Origin: DATDCV01 sp036524155
Lineage (GTDB): Bacteria > Verrucomicrobiota > Verrucomicrobiia > Limisphaerales > UBA8199
DNA: 40,336 nucleotides
Assembly (NCBI GenBank): GCA_036524155.1
Contig: DATDCV010000031.1
Coordinates: 1-40,336 of the forward strand
Direction of reading: 5' to 3'
The notes below the pieces were generated by a model that did not search any database, was not told where the DNA came from, and saw only the letters and a list, made by a program, of their open reading frames with translations. Positions 6,957 through 14,628 of the stretch are shown here, piece after piece. The first letter of the stretch is position 1. Every line of letters begins with the position of its first letter. The translations under genes and the position numbers were made by a program.

Positions 6957-8617
6957 TTGGCAAAAACAGGTTCAGGGATGGTAGCCGCCGACGTGCGGAG
7001 GCGGTCTGGTGAGAGGAGATTAAGCTTGGGGTCCGCCTCCTCACGTCGGCGGCTACCAGACACCCCCAATCTCTCCAACAAGTGATCGCCGACGCGCAGA
7101 GCGTTGGCGATAATGGTCAGAGTGGGATTCACCGCGCCGCTGGAAACAAAAAAGCTGCCGTCAACCACGTATAGGTTGTCCAGGTCATGCGCGCGGCAGT
7201 TCAAGTCGAGTACGGAGGTCTTTGCATCGCCGCCGAATTTGCAGGTCCCCACCTGATGACCCAGGCTGTGCATGGGCATCTTAGTGGTAAAATAGCCTGA
7301 TTTGGGGGTGAAGTAATTAGCCTGAGGCACGATATGGCACCCGCAGCCGATCTCCTTGAGAACCGTTTTCCAGCGCTCGACCAACCGATCAAACGGCTCA
7401 GAATTGTTCTCGGTGTAATCAATGACAGTCCGCTGGTCCCCTTCGACGCGCACTTGGTTATTGGGGTCGGGCAGATCTTCGGTCGTAAGCCACCAATCGA
7501 TTGAGTTTTTGGCTACCTCCTCGATGGTGAGCGGCGCGTACTTATCTTCGTAACCTTTCAGCCCTTCCAGGACGGTTTTGCCCATAAGCTGAATGTTGCC
7601 CATGGGGAATTTGTATCCGGGCTCCCCCCAGTAGAAATCATTTATGGCCATGGTCTTTTGGAACCGCGATGGGTTGGGTTTGAGCGTGGACACACCGACC
7701 AGAGAACCCAGGACATGCTTCATCAAATTCCGGCCGACCAAACCCGAGCTGTTGTTGGCAAGGCCCTTTGGGTGCTTGTCATTGGCGGATCGCAATAGCA
7801 AAGCCGAGGAATTAACCGCTCCGCACGAAACTACGACAATGTCACCGCTAAACATCATCTGTTCGCCCTTAACTTCAGCAACAACTCCAGTGACTTCACG
7901 GCCGCTGGCATTAGTGTGCAGGCGCAGGACCTTGGCCTCGGTGAGCAGCGTAATGTTTGGCTCACGCATGGCGGGACGAACAGCCAGCACATCGGCGTCT
8001 GATTTCGCGGAGACCATGCAGGGGTAGCCGTCGCAGGTGTCACAGCGAATGCAGGCGCTGAGATGCATAATCGCCTCGTTAATCCGGATACCCATGGGCG
8101 CCGGATACGGCTTCATCCCACGGGCTTTGAGGATCTCGAAAACTTCTTTGATCCGGGGTTCGTGGCTAATCGGGGGAAAGGGATAGTCTTTTTTGCGAGG
8201 TGGCTCGGTGGGATCTTCGCCGGCTTTTCCGTGAACCTGATAGAGTTCCTCTGCCTGGTCATAATAGGGTTCAAAGTCCCGGTACTTGAGAGGCCATTCG
8301 GGAGAAAACCCGTCTTTGTGCTCGAACTTTTCAAAATCGCGCTCGCGCAGGCGAAAGAGCGCCGCCCCGTACACTTTCGTGTTTCCTCCGACGTAATAAC
8401 AAAAGCCCGGATGAATCTCGCCACCGGCTTTGTTATACATCGTTTCGGAGGAGTAATACTTAAAGGACCCATGGTAGCTCCAATTGTCCTTTTCGCGGGG
8501 CAGAAATGGCCCGCGTTCCAGCACGAGAATGCGCTTACCGCTTGGAGCGAGCCGGTGCAGGAGGCTGCCACCGCCTCCGCCAGTGCCAATTACGATGATA
8601 TCGAAATGCTCTGGCAT
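6953..8617 (-). CDS. GMC-family oxidoreductase with a repeat-derived C-terminal tail
   Basis: A flavoprotein of about 554 residues. The FAD-binding loop is near the N-terminus (IVIGTGGGGGSLLHRLA, then ILVLERG). A cysteine-rich stretch lies in the middle (CIRCDTCDGYPC). The C-terminal GMC signature follows (HSLGHQVGTCKFGG, VVDGSFFVSSGAVNPTLTI). The start is MPEHFD; the frame is open for 45 more codons upstream only because another palindrome lies there. Normal family homology ends near LLERLG. The last 35 residues come from palindrome copy 3 and its flank, yet the stop still overlaps the SDR start. It probably oxidises an alcohol or sugar, with the SDR as partner. Confidence 0.88.
   Translation of the reverse strand: MPEHFDIIVIGTGGGGGSLLHRLAPSGKRILVLERGPFLPREKDNWSYHGSFKYYSSETMYNKAGGEIHPGFCYYVGGNTKVYGAALFRLRERDFEKFEHKDGFSPEWPLKYRDFEPYYDQAEELYQVHGKAGEDPTEPPRKKDYPFPPISHEPRIKEVFEILKARGMKPYPAPMGIRINEAIMHLSACIRCDTCDGYPCMVSAKSDADVLAVRPAMREPNITLLTEAKVLRLHTNASGREVTGVVAEVKGEQMMFSGDIVVVSCGAVNSSALLLRSANDKHPKGLANNSSGLVGRNLMKHVLGSLVGVSTLKPNPSRFQKTMAINDFYWGEPGYKFPMGNIQLMGKTVLEGLKGYEDKYAPLTIEEVAKNSIDWWLTTEDLPDPNNQVRVEGDQRTVIDYTENNSEPFDRLVERWKTVLKEIGCGCHIVPQANYFTPKSGYFTTKMPMHSLGHQVGTCKFGGDAKTSVLDLNCRAHDLDNLYVVDGSFFVSSGAVNPTLTIIANALRVGDHLLERLGVSGSRRREEADPKLNLLSPDRLRTSAATIPEPVFAK
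6981..7056. repeat. REP-type palindrome, copy 3, in frame at the end of the GMC gene
   Basis: Arms GTAGCCGCCGACGTGCGGAG and TCACGTCGGCGGCTAC. It is translated as SRRREEAD ... RLRTSAAT in the GMC oxidoreductase tail. Confidence 0.92.
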
Positions 8618-8627
8618 ATGGCAGTTG

Positions 8628-8653
8628 GTCGCTTTTCCAATGAGAACCTTACA
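8628..8653 (-). promoter_or_regulatory. candidate ECF promoter for GMC/SDR
   Basis: Minus-strand TGTAAGG (8653-8647), 15 bases, CGAC (8631-8628). The start codon is only 10 bases further on, so the transcript would be nearly leaderless. Confidence 0.65.
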
Positions 8654-8669
8654 GAGCTCCCCTAAACTG

Positions 8670-8745
8670 GTAGTCGCCGACGTGAGGAGGCGGAGCTTTG
8701 GGTAGCAATACTTGGGAGTTTCCGCCTCCTCACGTCGGCGGCTAC
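8670..8745. repeat. REP-type palindrome, copy 4, intergenic
   Basis: The left arm GTAGTCGCCGACGTGAGGAG carries one change; the right arm TCACGTCGGCGGCTAC is intact. It lies between the msrBA stop and the GMC promoter. Confidence 0.9.
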
Positions 8746-8755
8746 AGGCCAACCG

Positions 8756-9829
8756 TCAATCCCTCAACACGTGGCAGGTGTAGCCGCCCGGATGTTTCAC
8801 CAGGTACCTCTGGTGATATTCCTCTGCAGAATAGAACTTCCCTGCAGCGGTTACCTCGGTTGTGATCGGGCGGCTGAATTTACCGGACTTGGCCCATCGC
8901 TCCTTGACGCGTTCTGCGGTCTGTTTCTGGGCTTCGCTGGTATAGAAAATCGCTGAGCGATATTGCGTGCCCGCATCGTTGTGCTGGCGATTCAAAGTCG
9001 TGGGGTCGTGCATTCGAAAGAAATAATCGAGCAGTTGCTCGTAGCTGAGCCGCGTGGAATCAAACTCGACTTGGATGGACTCCGCATGGCCGGTCGTGCC
9101 GGTGCAAACGTCTTCGTAGGTAGGGTTGGCGGTAGTGCCGCCGGAGTAGCCCACCGTCGTTTGTACCACACCGGGGATCTTGCGGATAATCTCTTCCATT
9201 CCCCAAAAACAGCCTCCCGCCAGAATAGCGGTCTCATGGACCGAGGCTTTGATGAGCCCTGCCTTCACGAAAGGCTCCAAGTATTGGCCGTAACCGGCCT
9301 GGTCCATTTCCTCAACGGGGATGAACTTCAGAGACGCCGAGTTGATGCAGTACCGCAAACCGCCTTTGTCGGCCGGGCCGTCATCGAACACGTGACCCAG
9401 GTGCGAATCCCCCATTTTTGACCGCACTTCCGTGCGCTCCATGCCCAGGGTAGAATCCTTCTTCTCCACAACTTGGGTGCCATTTAGCGGCCGGGTAAAA
9501 CTCGGCCAACCGCTGCCGGAATCGAACTTGTCCAGCGAACTGAACAGCGGTTCGCCCGAAACCACATCGACATAAATCCCCGGCTTGTGATTGTCCCAAT
9601 AGGCGTTGCGGAAGGGCGGTTCCGTCCCGCACTGCTGAGTGACGGCAAATTGTTCAGCGGAAAGTTTCTTCTTCAATTCTGCCCCGGGGGGCTTCTTGAA
9701 TCCTTTCATATTAGCGGATTCGAAGGTGGAGGCTTCAGGCGTCTGCGCGTGTCCGTGACGTACCAGGACAACCAGGGCTGCGGCCAATAAAATGCCGATG
9801 GCGACGGCTAATATTCTCACGGGAGACAT
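8756..9829 (-). CDS. msrAB: bifunctional peptide-methionine sulfoxide reductase MsrB-MsrA, membrane-anchored
   Basis: A 357-residue fusion in the order MsrB then MsrA. An N-terminal hydrophobic segment (residues about 5-25) anchors or exports it, so repair is expected outside the cytoplasm. The MsrB domain (about 55-185) has GSGWPSFTRP, SHLGHVF and the catalytic Cys in LRYCINSASL. MsrA (about 200-355) has the active-site GGCFWGME and ends with HPGGYTCH. Some zinc-type cysteines of MsrB appear to be missing. It reduces both epimers of methionine sulfoxide in proteins damaged by oxidants. A candidate ECF promoter lies 75 bases upstream. A truncated copy of its leader occurs at 14285-14557. Confidence 0.95.
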   Translation of the reverse strand: MSPVRILAVAIGILLAAALVVLVRHGHAQTPEASTFESANMKGFKKPPGAELKKKLSAEQFAVTQQCGTEPPFRNAYWDNHKPGIYVDVVSGEPLFSSLDKFDSGSGWPSFTRPLNGTQVVEKKDSTLGMERTEVRSKMGDSHLGHVFDDGPADKGGLRYCINSASLKFIPVEEMDQAGYGQYLEPFVKAGLIKASVHETAILAGGCFWGMEEIIRKIPGVVQTTVGYSGGTTANPTYEDVCTGTTGHAESIQVEFDSTRLSYEQLLDYFFRMHDPTTLNRQHNDAGTQYRSAIFYTSEAQKQTAERVKERWAKSGKFSRPITTEVTAAGKFYSAEEYHQRYLVKHPGGYTCHVLRD

Positions 9830-9903
9830 ATCGTTTCGATCTTTCTGTTGAATTCACAATCAAGACTTACTGTGTCAGGACTTCCTGACCCTTCAGAGGT
9901 GAC

Positions 9904-9930
9904 GTCGCTGTTCCCTCCGAGAACCTTACA
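9904..9930 (-). promoter_or_regulatory. candidate ECF promoter for msrAB
   Basis: Minus-strand TGTAAGG (9930-9924), 16 bases, CGAC (9907-9904). This is the only copy in the window with a 16-base spacer. Confidence 0.6.
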
Positions 9931-9952
9931 CCCGATTTTCGCACGGAAAAGA

Positions 9953-9981
9953 AAAGCCCGGCCTTACCAGGGCCGGGCTTT
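9953..9981. terminator. bidirectional intrinsic terminator
   Basis: AAAGCCCGGCC (9953-9963) pairs perfectly with GGCCGGGCTTT (9971-9981) around a 7-base loop. On the minus strand it ends the DM13-like gene (TTTT CTTTT tail). Confidence 0.85.
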
Positions 9982-9999
9982 GGGGATGTTCGGCGGGAA

Positions 10000-10404
10000 T
10001 TAGCGGCTGGTGATTTGGACTGGATGTTCAAAAGAGGCTTCGCCCAGAACGACCTCAGCGTAGGCGCACCAAACCTGAACTTTGCTGATATCGGGCACGT
10101 AAGCGGGCACCGTGATGGTGGTGTTCACCTTGTCCTTCAACGTGCCTTTGACCTTGAGCTTCTGGAGCAGGTAGGTGTTGCCCTTGGAATCGACGACCTG
10201 CCAGTGCGGGTCCGGGGTTTCCGGTACCTTGAAATCGTCGGAGAGGCTGAGGATGTTCTTGCCGTCTTGCACGGTATGCGTGACGGTTCCGGTATTAGCC
10301 TTCGGGCCTTTGAATTGAGTGCTGGTATGGCTTTCGTCCGCCCACACGCTGGTGGCGGCCAACAGGGCAAGTCCGGCTAAGGAGGCGATGATTTTCGATT
10401 TCAT
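10000..10404 (-). CDS. exported DM13-like domain protein
   Basis: A 134-residue protein with a clear signal peptide (MKSKIIASLAGLALLAATSVWA). The mature part resembles the DM13 domain: a TGTVTHTVQDGKNILSLSDDF opening, then DPHWQVVDSKGN, and a closing strand with one conserved Cys (KVQVWCAYAEVVLGEASF). DM13 domains are proposed to be redox-active or electron-transfer modules at the cell surface. The ATG follows a good ribosome site (GGAG, 5 bases upstream); the 24 codons upstream are not part of the gene. It is monocistronic, between a candidate ECF promoter and a strong terminator. Confidence 0.75.
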   Translation of the reverse strand: MKSKIIASLAGLALLAATSVWADESHTSTQFKGPKANTGTVTHTVQDGKNILSLSDDFKVPETPDPHWQVVDSKGNTYLLQKLKVKGTLKDKVNTTITVPAYVPDISKVQVWCAYAEVVLGEASFEHPVQITSR

Positions 10405-10488
10405 GTTTTCTCCGTTAGTTGCTGTATTTGTCAATTGTTTGTCTTCGTTTTTGCGTGGTGTGCTTTTGAGAACCACATCTGCAATTGA

Positions 10489-10514
10489 GTCGGCCCAGTA
10501 GCGGAACCCTTACA
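10489..10514 (-). promoter_or_regulatory. candidate ECF promoter for the DM13-like gene
   Basis: Minus-strand TGTAAGG (10514-10508), 15 bases, CGAC (10492-10489), reading on as CGACTC. It lies immediately next to a half palindrome. Confidence 0.65.
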
Positions 10515-10515
10515 T

Positions 10516-10548
10516 GTAGCCGCCGAGGTGAGGAGGTGGAGTGCTCCC
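10516..10548. repeat. REP-type half element, copy 5
   Basis: The left arm only (GTAGCCGCCGAGGTGAGGAG), followed directly by a full copy. Single and paired copies next to the transposase are usual in RAYT loci. Confidence 0.8.
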
Positions 10549-10619
10549 GTAGCCGCCGAGGTAACGAGGCGGAGAACCTGAGAAACCGGAAGAATCCGCC
10601 TCCTCACGTCGGCGGCTAC
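10549..10619. repeat. REP-type palindrome, copy 6, upstream of the RAYT gene
   Basis: The left arm GTAGCCGCCGAGGTAACGAG is slightly diverged; the right arm TCACGTCGGCGGCTAC is intact. Confidence 0.9.
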
Positions 10620-10667
10620 AGGGCTCGATCGCTTGACATTGGCCTGAGTAACGGACATACGAGAACC

Positions 10668-11252
10668 ATGACGCCGCCAGAGAAAGGAAGCCTCCCTCGC
10701 CTCGAAAAGCACTTTTACCAGGGACACGCCGTAGTCTTTTGGACGAACACCTTGGAGGAACGAGCACGAGGCTGGCTCACTCCCGAGTTTCATACGACCT
10801 TTCGGGAATTGATGCTCCACGCGGCCGCACGCGAAGATCTTTTTTGTCCAGCGTATTGCCTGATGCCGGATCATCTGCACCTGATATGGATGGGGATGCG
10901 GCGCGAAAGCGACCAGCTTAATGCGATGAAGTTCTTGCGCACCCAACTCGAACCCGCTCTGGGCGGAGGGCGGGAGTGGCAGCATCAGCCGCACGATCAT
11001 GTCTTACGGGAAAAGGAGCGGATGCGCAATGCCTTCGCCAGCTTTTGCTTTTACACCCTGGCGAACCCTGTGCGGGCCGGCTTGGTTGAGAGCGAACGGG
11101 AATGGCCTTACCTCGGGACAATCGTTCCAGGATATCCGACGCTCCACCCGTTCCAGGAGGGATACTTGGAGAAATTCTGGAAGCTCTACCTGGCCAGGCG
11201 CAACTCTGAGCCACCTCCGCCGCAAACACCACCGCTGCTGGACCACCCGTAG
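10668..11252 (+). CDS. REP-associated tyrosine transposase (RAYT, Y1 family)
   Basis: A 194-residue Y1-type single-strand transposase of the IS200/REP group. The metal-binding HxH is visible in LMPDHLHLIWMG (residues about 67-78). The likely catalytic Tyr is in FCFYTLANPVRAGLV, a pattern typical of RAYTs. The N-terminus has the usual HFYQGHAVVFWTN opening. RAYTs nick REP hairpins and are thought to spread them. The gene is framed by palindromes at 10516-10619 and 11249-11318. Its stop codon TAG is the second to fourth base of the downstream palindrome. The frame is open for 61 codons upstream through the palindromes, but similarity begins at or after the ATG at 10668. Confidence 0.9.
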   Translation: MTPPEKGSLPRLEKHFYQGHAVVFWTNTLEERARGWLTPEFHTTFRELMLHAAAREDLFCPAYCLMPDHLHLIWMGMRRESDQLNAMKFLRTQLEPALGGGREWQHQPHDHVLREKERMRNAFASFCFYTLANPVRAGLVESEREWPYLGTIVPGYPTLHPFQEGYLEKFWKLYLARRNSEPPPPQTPPLLDHP

Positions 11253-11318
11253 CCGCCGACGTGAGGAGGCGGACGGCCGGGGAACCGAGGGAATCCGCCT
11301 CCTCACGTCGGCGGCTAC
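11249..11318. repeat. REP-type palindrome, copy 7, supplying the RAYT stop codon
   Basis: Perfect arms GTAGCCGCCGACGTGAGGAG and TCACGTCGGCGGCTAC. Bases 11250-11252 (TAG) are the stop of the transposase gene. Confidence 0.93.
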
Positions 11319-11379
11319 AGTCTTGCTTGCTTCCTGCCCACCCTGAGCGATTGGTAACAAGAGCAATATTGACCTGCAA

Positions 11380-12018
11380 ATGTCTGTCCAGCCGCTACGA
11401 ACCGAACACGCCGACACCCCGCTGCGCGAGAAAAGCGATCTCGTCGACCCGGAGCGCTGGCTGGACGAGTATGGTGACGTGCTCTTCAGCTTCGCGATGG
11501 TTCGCGTTCGAGAGCGGAGCACGGCGCAGGATCTGGTGCAGGAGACGTTCCTGGCCGCTCTTAAAGCCCGCGGCAGCTTCGCCGGACGCTCCACTGAACG
11601 CGCGTGGCTCTTTGGCATCCTGCGCAACAAATTGGCTGACTATTACCGCCTCCAGAGTCGCGAGGTGCCGTTGGAGGATCCCGAGAAGGTGCCGGAGGAA
11701 GAAGGGTTCTTCCATGCCAGCGGACCGGGAAAGGATGGTTGGATCTCGAGGATTGCTCCCAAACCTTGGGCAGCACCCGACGCAAGCCTGGTTAGCAAGG
11801 AGTTCCAAGCCGCGTTCCAGGAATGCGTGTCGGCGCTTCCGGAAAAGGTGGCGCAAGTTTTTCTTCGGCGCGAGGTCGATGAAATAGCGTCGGAGGAAAT
11901 CTGTAAGGAATTTGGAATATCCCCGAACAACTTCTGGGTGATGCTGCACCGGGCCCGGATGGGTCTGCGTCGGTGTCTTGAGGTGAACTGGTTCGGACCC
12001 AAACGAGACGCTAAATGA
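11380..12018 (+). CDS. ECF-type RNA polymerase sigma factor
   Basis: A 212-residue sigma-70 family factor of the ECF type. Region 2 spans about residues 25-95 (VLFSFAMVRVRERSTAQDLVQETFLAAL, then AWLFGILRNKLADYYR). Region 4 spans about 145-205 (ALPEKVAQVFLRREVD, EICKEFGISPNNFWVMLHRARMGLRRCL). It has no extra C-terminal domain. A zinc anti-sigma gene follows 43 bases later, the standard arrangement for stress-responsive ECF factors. It is the only sigma gene in the window and the best candidate reader of the TGTAAGG-N15-CGAC promoters. Its own upstream region lacks that motif. Confidence 0.92.
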   Translation: MSVQPLRTEHADTPLREKSDLVDPERWLDEYGDVLFSFAMVRVRERSTAQDLVQETFLAALKARGSFAGRSTERAWLFGILRNKLADYYRLQSREVPLEDPEKVPEEEGFFHASGPGKDGWISRIAPKPWAAPDASLVSKEFQAAFQECVSALPEKVAQVFLRREVDEIASEEICKEFGISPNNFWVMLHRARMGLRRCLEVNWFGPKRDAK

Positions 12019-12061
12019 ATATGAGACGCGCCATTTTGATGCCCGTCGGAGGTTCGCTCCT

Positions 12062-12334
12062 ATGTTGAATTGTCGGCAAGTCACCCGGTTGGTGTCGCAA
12101 TCGATGGATGCCAAGCTCCGTTGGTATCAGTGGCTGGGAATGCGTATACATCTGCTTTACTGCGTCTGGTGCCGGCGTTATGTCGCACAAGTCCAATTCC
12201 TGCGCAAAGCCGCAAAAGAACTGGGGCTAGAAGCTGATGCAGCGCCTGCCCACAAGCTCTCGAACGAAGCCAAGGATAGGATCCGCACCCGCCTGCAGGA
12301 GGCTTCGAGAAACGATCCTCCTCCCTCGCAGTAA
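12062..12334 (+). CDS. zinc-binding anti-sigma factor (ZAS-like)
   Basis: A 90-residue protein with the zinc anti-sigma motif H-x3-C-x2-C (HLLYCVWC, residues 30-37) and an upstream Cys in MLNCRQVTRLVSQSMD. There is no transmembrane segment, so it would be a soluble sensor that holds the sigma factor. In such proteins oxidation of the cysteines releases zinc and frees the sigma. A strong GGAGG (12048-12052) precedes the ATG. It is encoded directly after the ECF sigma. A related protein is encoded at 24792-25112. Confidence 0.88.
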   Translation: MLNCRQVTRLVSQSMDAKLRWYQWLGMRIHLLYCVWCRRYVAQVQFLRKAAKELGLEADAAPAHKLSNEAKDRIRTRLQEASRNDPPPSQ

Positions 12335-12339
12335 TTCTT

Positions 12340-12365
12340 TGTAAGGATTTCGTTCGTAATTCGAC
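12340..12365 (+). promoter_or_regulatory. candidate ECF promoter for the beta-propeller gene
   Basis: Plus-strand TGTAAGG (12340-12346), 15 bases, CGAC (12362-12365), reading on as CGACTT. It lies just after the anti-sigma stop. Confidence 0.65.
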
Positions 12366-12500
12366 TTCGAGGTGTGCGGCTGCTTGGAGGTACCAGGATG
12401 CTGATTCCCCCAAGCCGCGCCTATAGCCGGAACTCGCTCACATGTTGTGTGACTGGATTACCCGGCTGTGGAAAACCAAATAACGAAATATTGCAGAAAT

Positions 12501-13610
12501 ATGAAAAAATCACTGTTCGCGAACTGTTTTACGTGTCTGACGCTTGGCCTGGGGTTGTTCACCGGGTCAGCGAAGGCCGAGGATGGCGGAGCTTTATACA
12601 CCATGGACAATGCCGCGGCCGGCAATCATGTGTTGGTGTTCGAGCGCGGGGAGCGGGGCAGCCTGCTCGCCACTGATAGCGTAGCCACCGGCGGCTTGGG
12701 CACCGGAGCGGCCCAAGGGTTTCCCAGCCAGGGCTCGGTCTTGCTGAGCCGTGACGGTCGCTGGGTCTTCGTCTGCAATGCGGGCAGCGGCGAAATCTCA
12801 GTCCTGGCCGTGTCCAGGGGAGGATTGACGCTCACGGACAAGGTGGCCTCGGGCGGTCGGATGCCCGTTAGCCTGGCGCTGCGCCACAACCTGCTCTACG
12901 CCCCGAATGCCGGTGGCCTGGCTGGCGACAAGGACAACATCACGGCGTTCATCTTCGCGAACGGACGGGTTGTCCCGCTACCGGATTCGACCCGTGGTCT
13001 GAGCGCAGATAATACCGGACCGGCACAGGTTTCCTTCAGCCGCGAGGGCGATGCGCTGATCGTGACCGAGCGGTTGACGAGCTTGATTGATACCTTCGTT
13101 GTGGGGCAGGACGGACTGGTGACAGACGCCAAGGCCTTTCAGTCAGTCGGGGCTACTCCCTTTGGGTTCGATGTCGGTCGCGAGAACCGGCTCTTTGTCT
13201 CCGAAGCGCCGGGGAGCGCCGCCTCTTCGTACCAGATCTCGGAGGACGGGGATCTCGCCGTCATCAGCGGCTCAGTGCCAACACACCAGGCTGCCGCCTG
13301 CTGGCTGCTCACGGCCCGAAATGGGCGCTTTATTTATACAGCCAATGCCGGCAGTGGTTCAATTTCCGGTTTCCGGGTAGGCAACGATGGCAGTTTACAC
13401 CTGCTGGACCCAAGCGGCGTGACCGGTTCGACCGGTAGCGACAGCCATCCGACAGACATGGTCCAGAGCCGGGATGGACGATTTCTGTATAGCCTCAACA
13501 ATGGCAATGGAACGATTAGCGCCTTTGCCGTGCCCCCGAATGGCTCCTTGGATCCATTGATGACCGTAAGCGGACTTCCAACGAGCGCCGCGGGCCTAGC
13601 CGGGCGCTAG
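12501..13610 (+). CDS. secreted seven-bladed beta-propeller (lactonase-like) protein
   Basis: About 369 residues with a signal peptide (MKKSLFANCFTCLTLGLGLF, cleavage near SAKA-ED). The mature part is a beta-propeller of the 6-phosphogluconolactonase/lactonase type, with repeated blade ends such as SRDGRWVFVCNAGSGEISVL, ARNGRFIYTANAGSGSIS and SRDGRFLYSLNNGNGTIS. The enzyme activity of exported members is rarely known. The ATG at 12501 is preferred over one at 12468 because it starts the signal peptide. It is monocistronic, under a candidate ECF promoter and followed by a palindrome. Confidence 0.87.
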   Translation: MKKSLFANCFTCLTLGLGLFTGSAKAEDGGALYTMDNAAAGNHVLVFERGERGSLLATDSVATGGLGTGAAQGFPSQGSVLLSRDGRWVFVCNAGSGEISVLAVSRGGLTLTDKVASGGRMPVSLALRHNLLYAPNAGGLAGDKDNITAFIFANGRVVPLPDSTRGLSADNTGPAQVSFSREGDALIVTERLTSLIDTFVVGQDGLVTDAKAFQSVGATPFGFDVGRENRLFVSEAPGSAASSYQISEDGDLAVISGSVPTHQAAACWLLTARNGRFIYTANAGSGSISGFRVGNDGSLHLLDPSGVTGSTGSDSHPTDMVQSRDGRFLYSLNNGNGTISAFAVPPNGSLDPLMTVSGLPTSAAGLAGR

Positions 13611-13625
13611 CAGCCTGGTGAAATA

Positions 13626-13701
13626 GTAGCCGCCGACGTGAGGAGGCGGAGACGTCGACTCGTTGTCCTCCCGAATTCCGCCAACTTACGTCGGCGGCTA
13701 C
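13626..13701. repeat. REP-type palindrome, copy 8, intergenic
   Basis: The left arm GTAGCCGCCGACGTGAGGAG is intact; the right arm (CAACTTACGTCGGCGGCTAC) has diverged. It lies after the propeller gene. Confidence 0.9.
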
Positions 13702-13759
13702 AGGTCCATTCAGCGGCGCACGACAATTTGCGCTGCTGATAGGCGTTATCTCCTTTTTC

Positions 13760-14290
13760 ATGCCGTCACGTTTCGAAAAGACCAACCAGGCTCGCTTGAA
13801 AAGGGCTACCTCTAAGGACCTGTCGCTGCTGATGGGTTTTGTTCGAGAGTACTACACATTCGACCAAATCCCCTTTCACGAGGTGGAACTTCGCCAGGGC
13901 TTGACGCTGCTACTGAACGAGCAGCGATTGGGAGGGGCATGGCTCGTCCTACATCAAAAGCGACCGGTCGGTTATATCGTGGTGACCTTCGGCTTCGACC
14001 CGGAATTTGGCGGGCGCCAAGCTACCGTCACGGAATTCTATCTCCAGCCCGAGCATCGCGGGAAGGGGCTTGCCAGAATCGCCCTTGAGCACGTGGAGGA
14101 GTTTGTCAGCCGCCGCGGTGTCCAGGTACTCGACCTCCAGGTAACGCGGGGCAATTCGCGCGCATACGACTTCTACAAAAGGTACGGCTTTCAACCACAT
14201 GATCGCATTCCGATGAGCAAACGGCTAGAAGTGAGGACCCTTGCCCGCCCCGCCCGGCGGCGGCAAGGACGAAAACTCGGTGCTTCATAA
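13760..14290 (+). CDS. GNAT-family N-acetyltransferase
   Basis: A 176-residue acetyltransferase. The beta strand GAWLVLHQKRPVGYIVVTFGF is followed by TVTEFYLQPEHRGKGLARIAL, with the acetyl-CoA pyrophosphate loop (H-R-G-K-G-L-A), then LQVTRGNSRAYDFYKRYGF, which is typical of motif B. The C-terminus is a basic tail (RPARRRQGRKLG). The substrate is unknown. The gene is on the plus strand and converges, with a few bases of overlap, on the degenerate MsrB-leader copy. Confidence 0.85.
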   Translation: MPSRFEKTNQARLKRATSKDLSLLMGFVREYYTFDQIPFHEVELRQGLTLLLNEQRLGGAWLVLHQKRPVGYIVVTFGFDPEFGGRQATVTEFYLQPEHRGKGLARIALEHVEEFVSRRGVQVLDLQVTRGNSRAYDFYKRYGFQPHDRIPMSKRLEVRTLARPARRRQGRKLGAS

Positions 14291-14557
14291 TTCTAAAACC
14301 TGTTTTTCACTTGATTCGACCGTCGTGTTCGAAAGCCTGGAGCTCTTCGATGGTGTAGCGCGGAGTGGTGTACGGCGATGCTCGGTGGGCATCTTCTGTT
14401 TCAGCTCTGCGGTTTCAGGCTTTTTGAAATCGTTCGTGCGTTGAGGTTCAAAGGTCGTTGTCTCTGCGGGTTGCATGCGTCCGTGGCGCACCATCGCGAC
14501 GAGCCCCGCAACGAATAAGGCGACTGAGAGAATGGCTGCAATTTTGGTAGAGGACAT
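14285..14557 (-). pseudogene. truncated and frameshifted copy of the MsrB-MsrA leader
   Basis: The first 50 or so residues parallel the anchor and linker of the msrAB product at 8756-9829: hydrophobic segment, VRHGRMQPAETTTFEPQ (compare VRHGHAQTPEASTFES), then DFKKPETAELKQK (compare GFKKPPGAELKKK). After that neither catalytic domain follows. A second frame shifted by one base carries a protein-like end (TTPRYTIEELQAFEHDGRIK, stop at 14307-14309), so a frameshift is likely. The copy has no candidate ECF promoter of its own and lies downstream of another truncated gene. Confidence 0.7.
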
Positions 14558-14628
14558 ACACTTCAACTCTTTACGGAGAGAACTGAGGGACAAACCAAGA
14601 TTCTCAACCGCAAAAATTTAGCCACCGT

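Noticed and set aside
8618..8752. 45 extra codons before the GMC oxidoreductase
   Set aside because: They come from palindrome copy 4 and the promoter region; the FAD domain starts at MPEHFD.
10485..10667. Upstream extension of the RAYT frame through two palindromes
   Set aside because: Transposase similarity begins at or after the ATG at 10668; the extension is open only because the palindrome arms lack stops in that frame.
11902..11927. TGTAAGG-N15-CGAA inside the ECF sigma gene, resembling the regulon promoter
   Set aside because: It lies in codons of region 4 (CKEFGISPN) and has CGAA instead of CGAC; more likely coincidence, though it could drive the anti-sigma gene.
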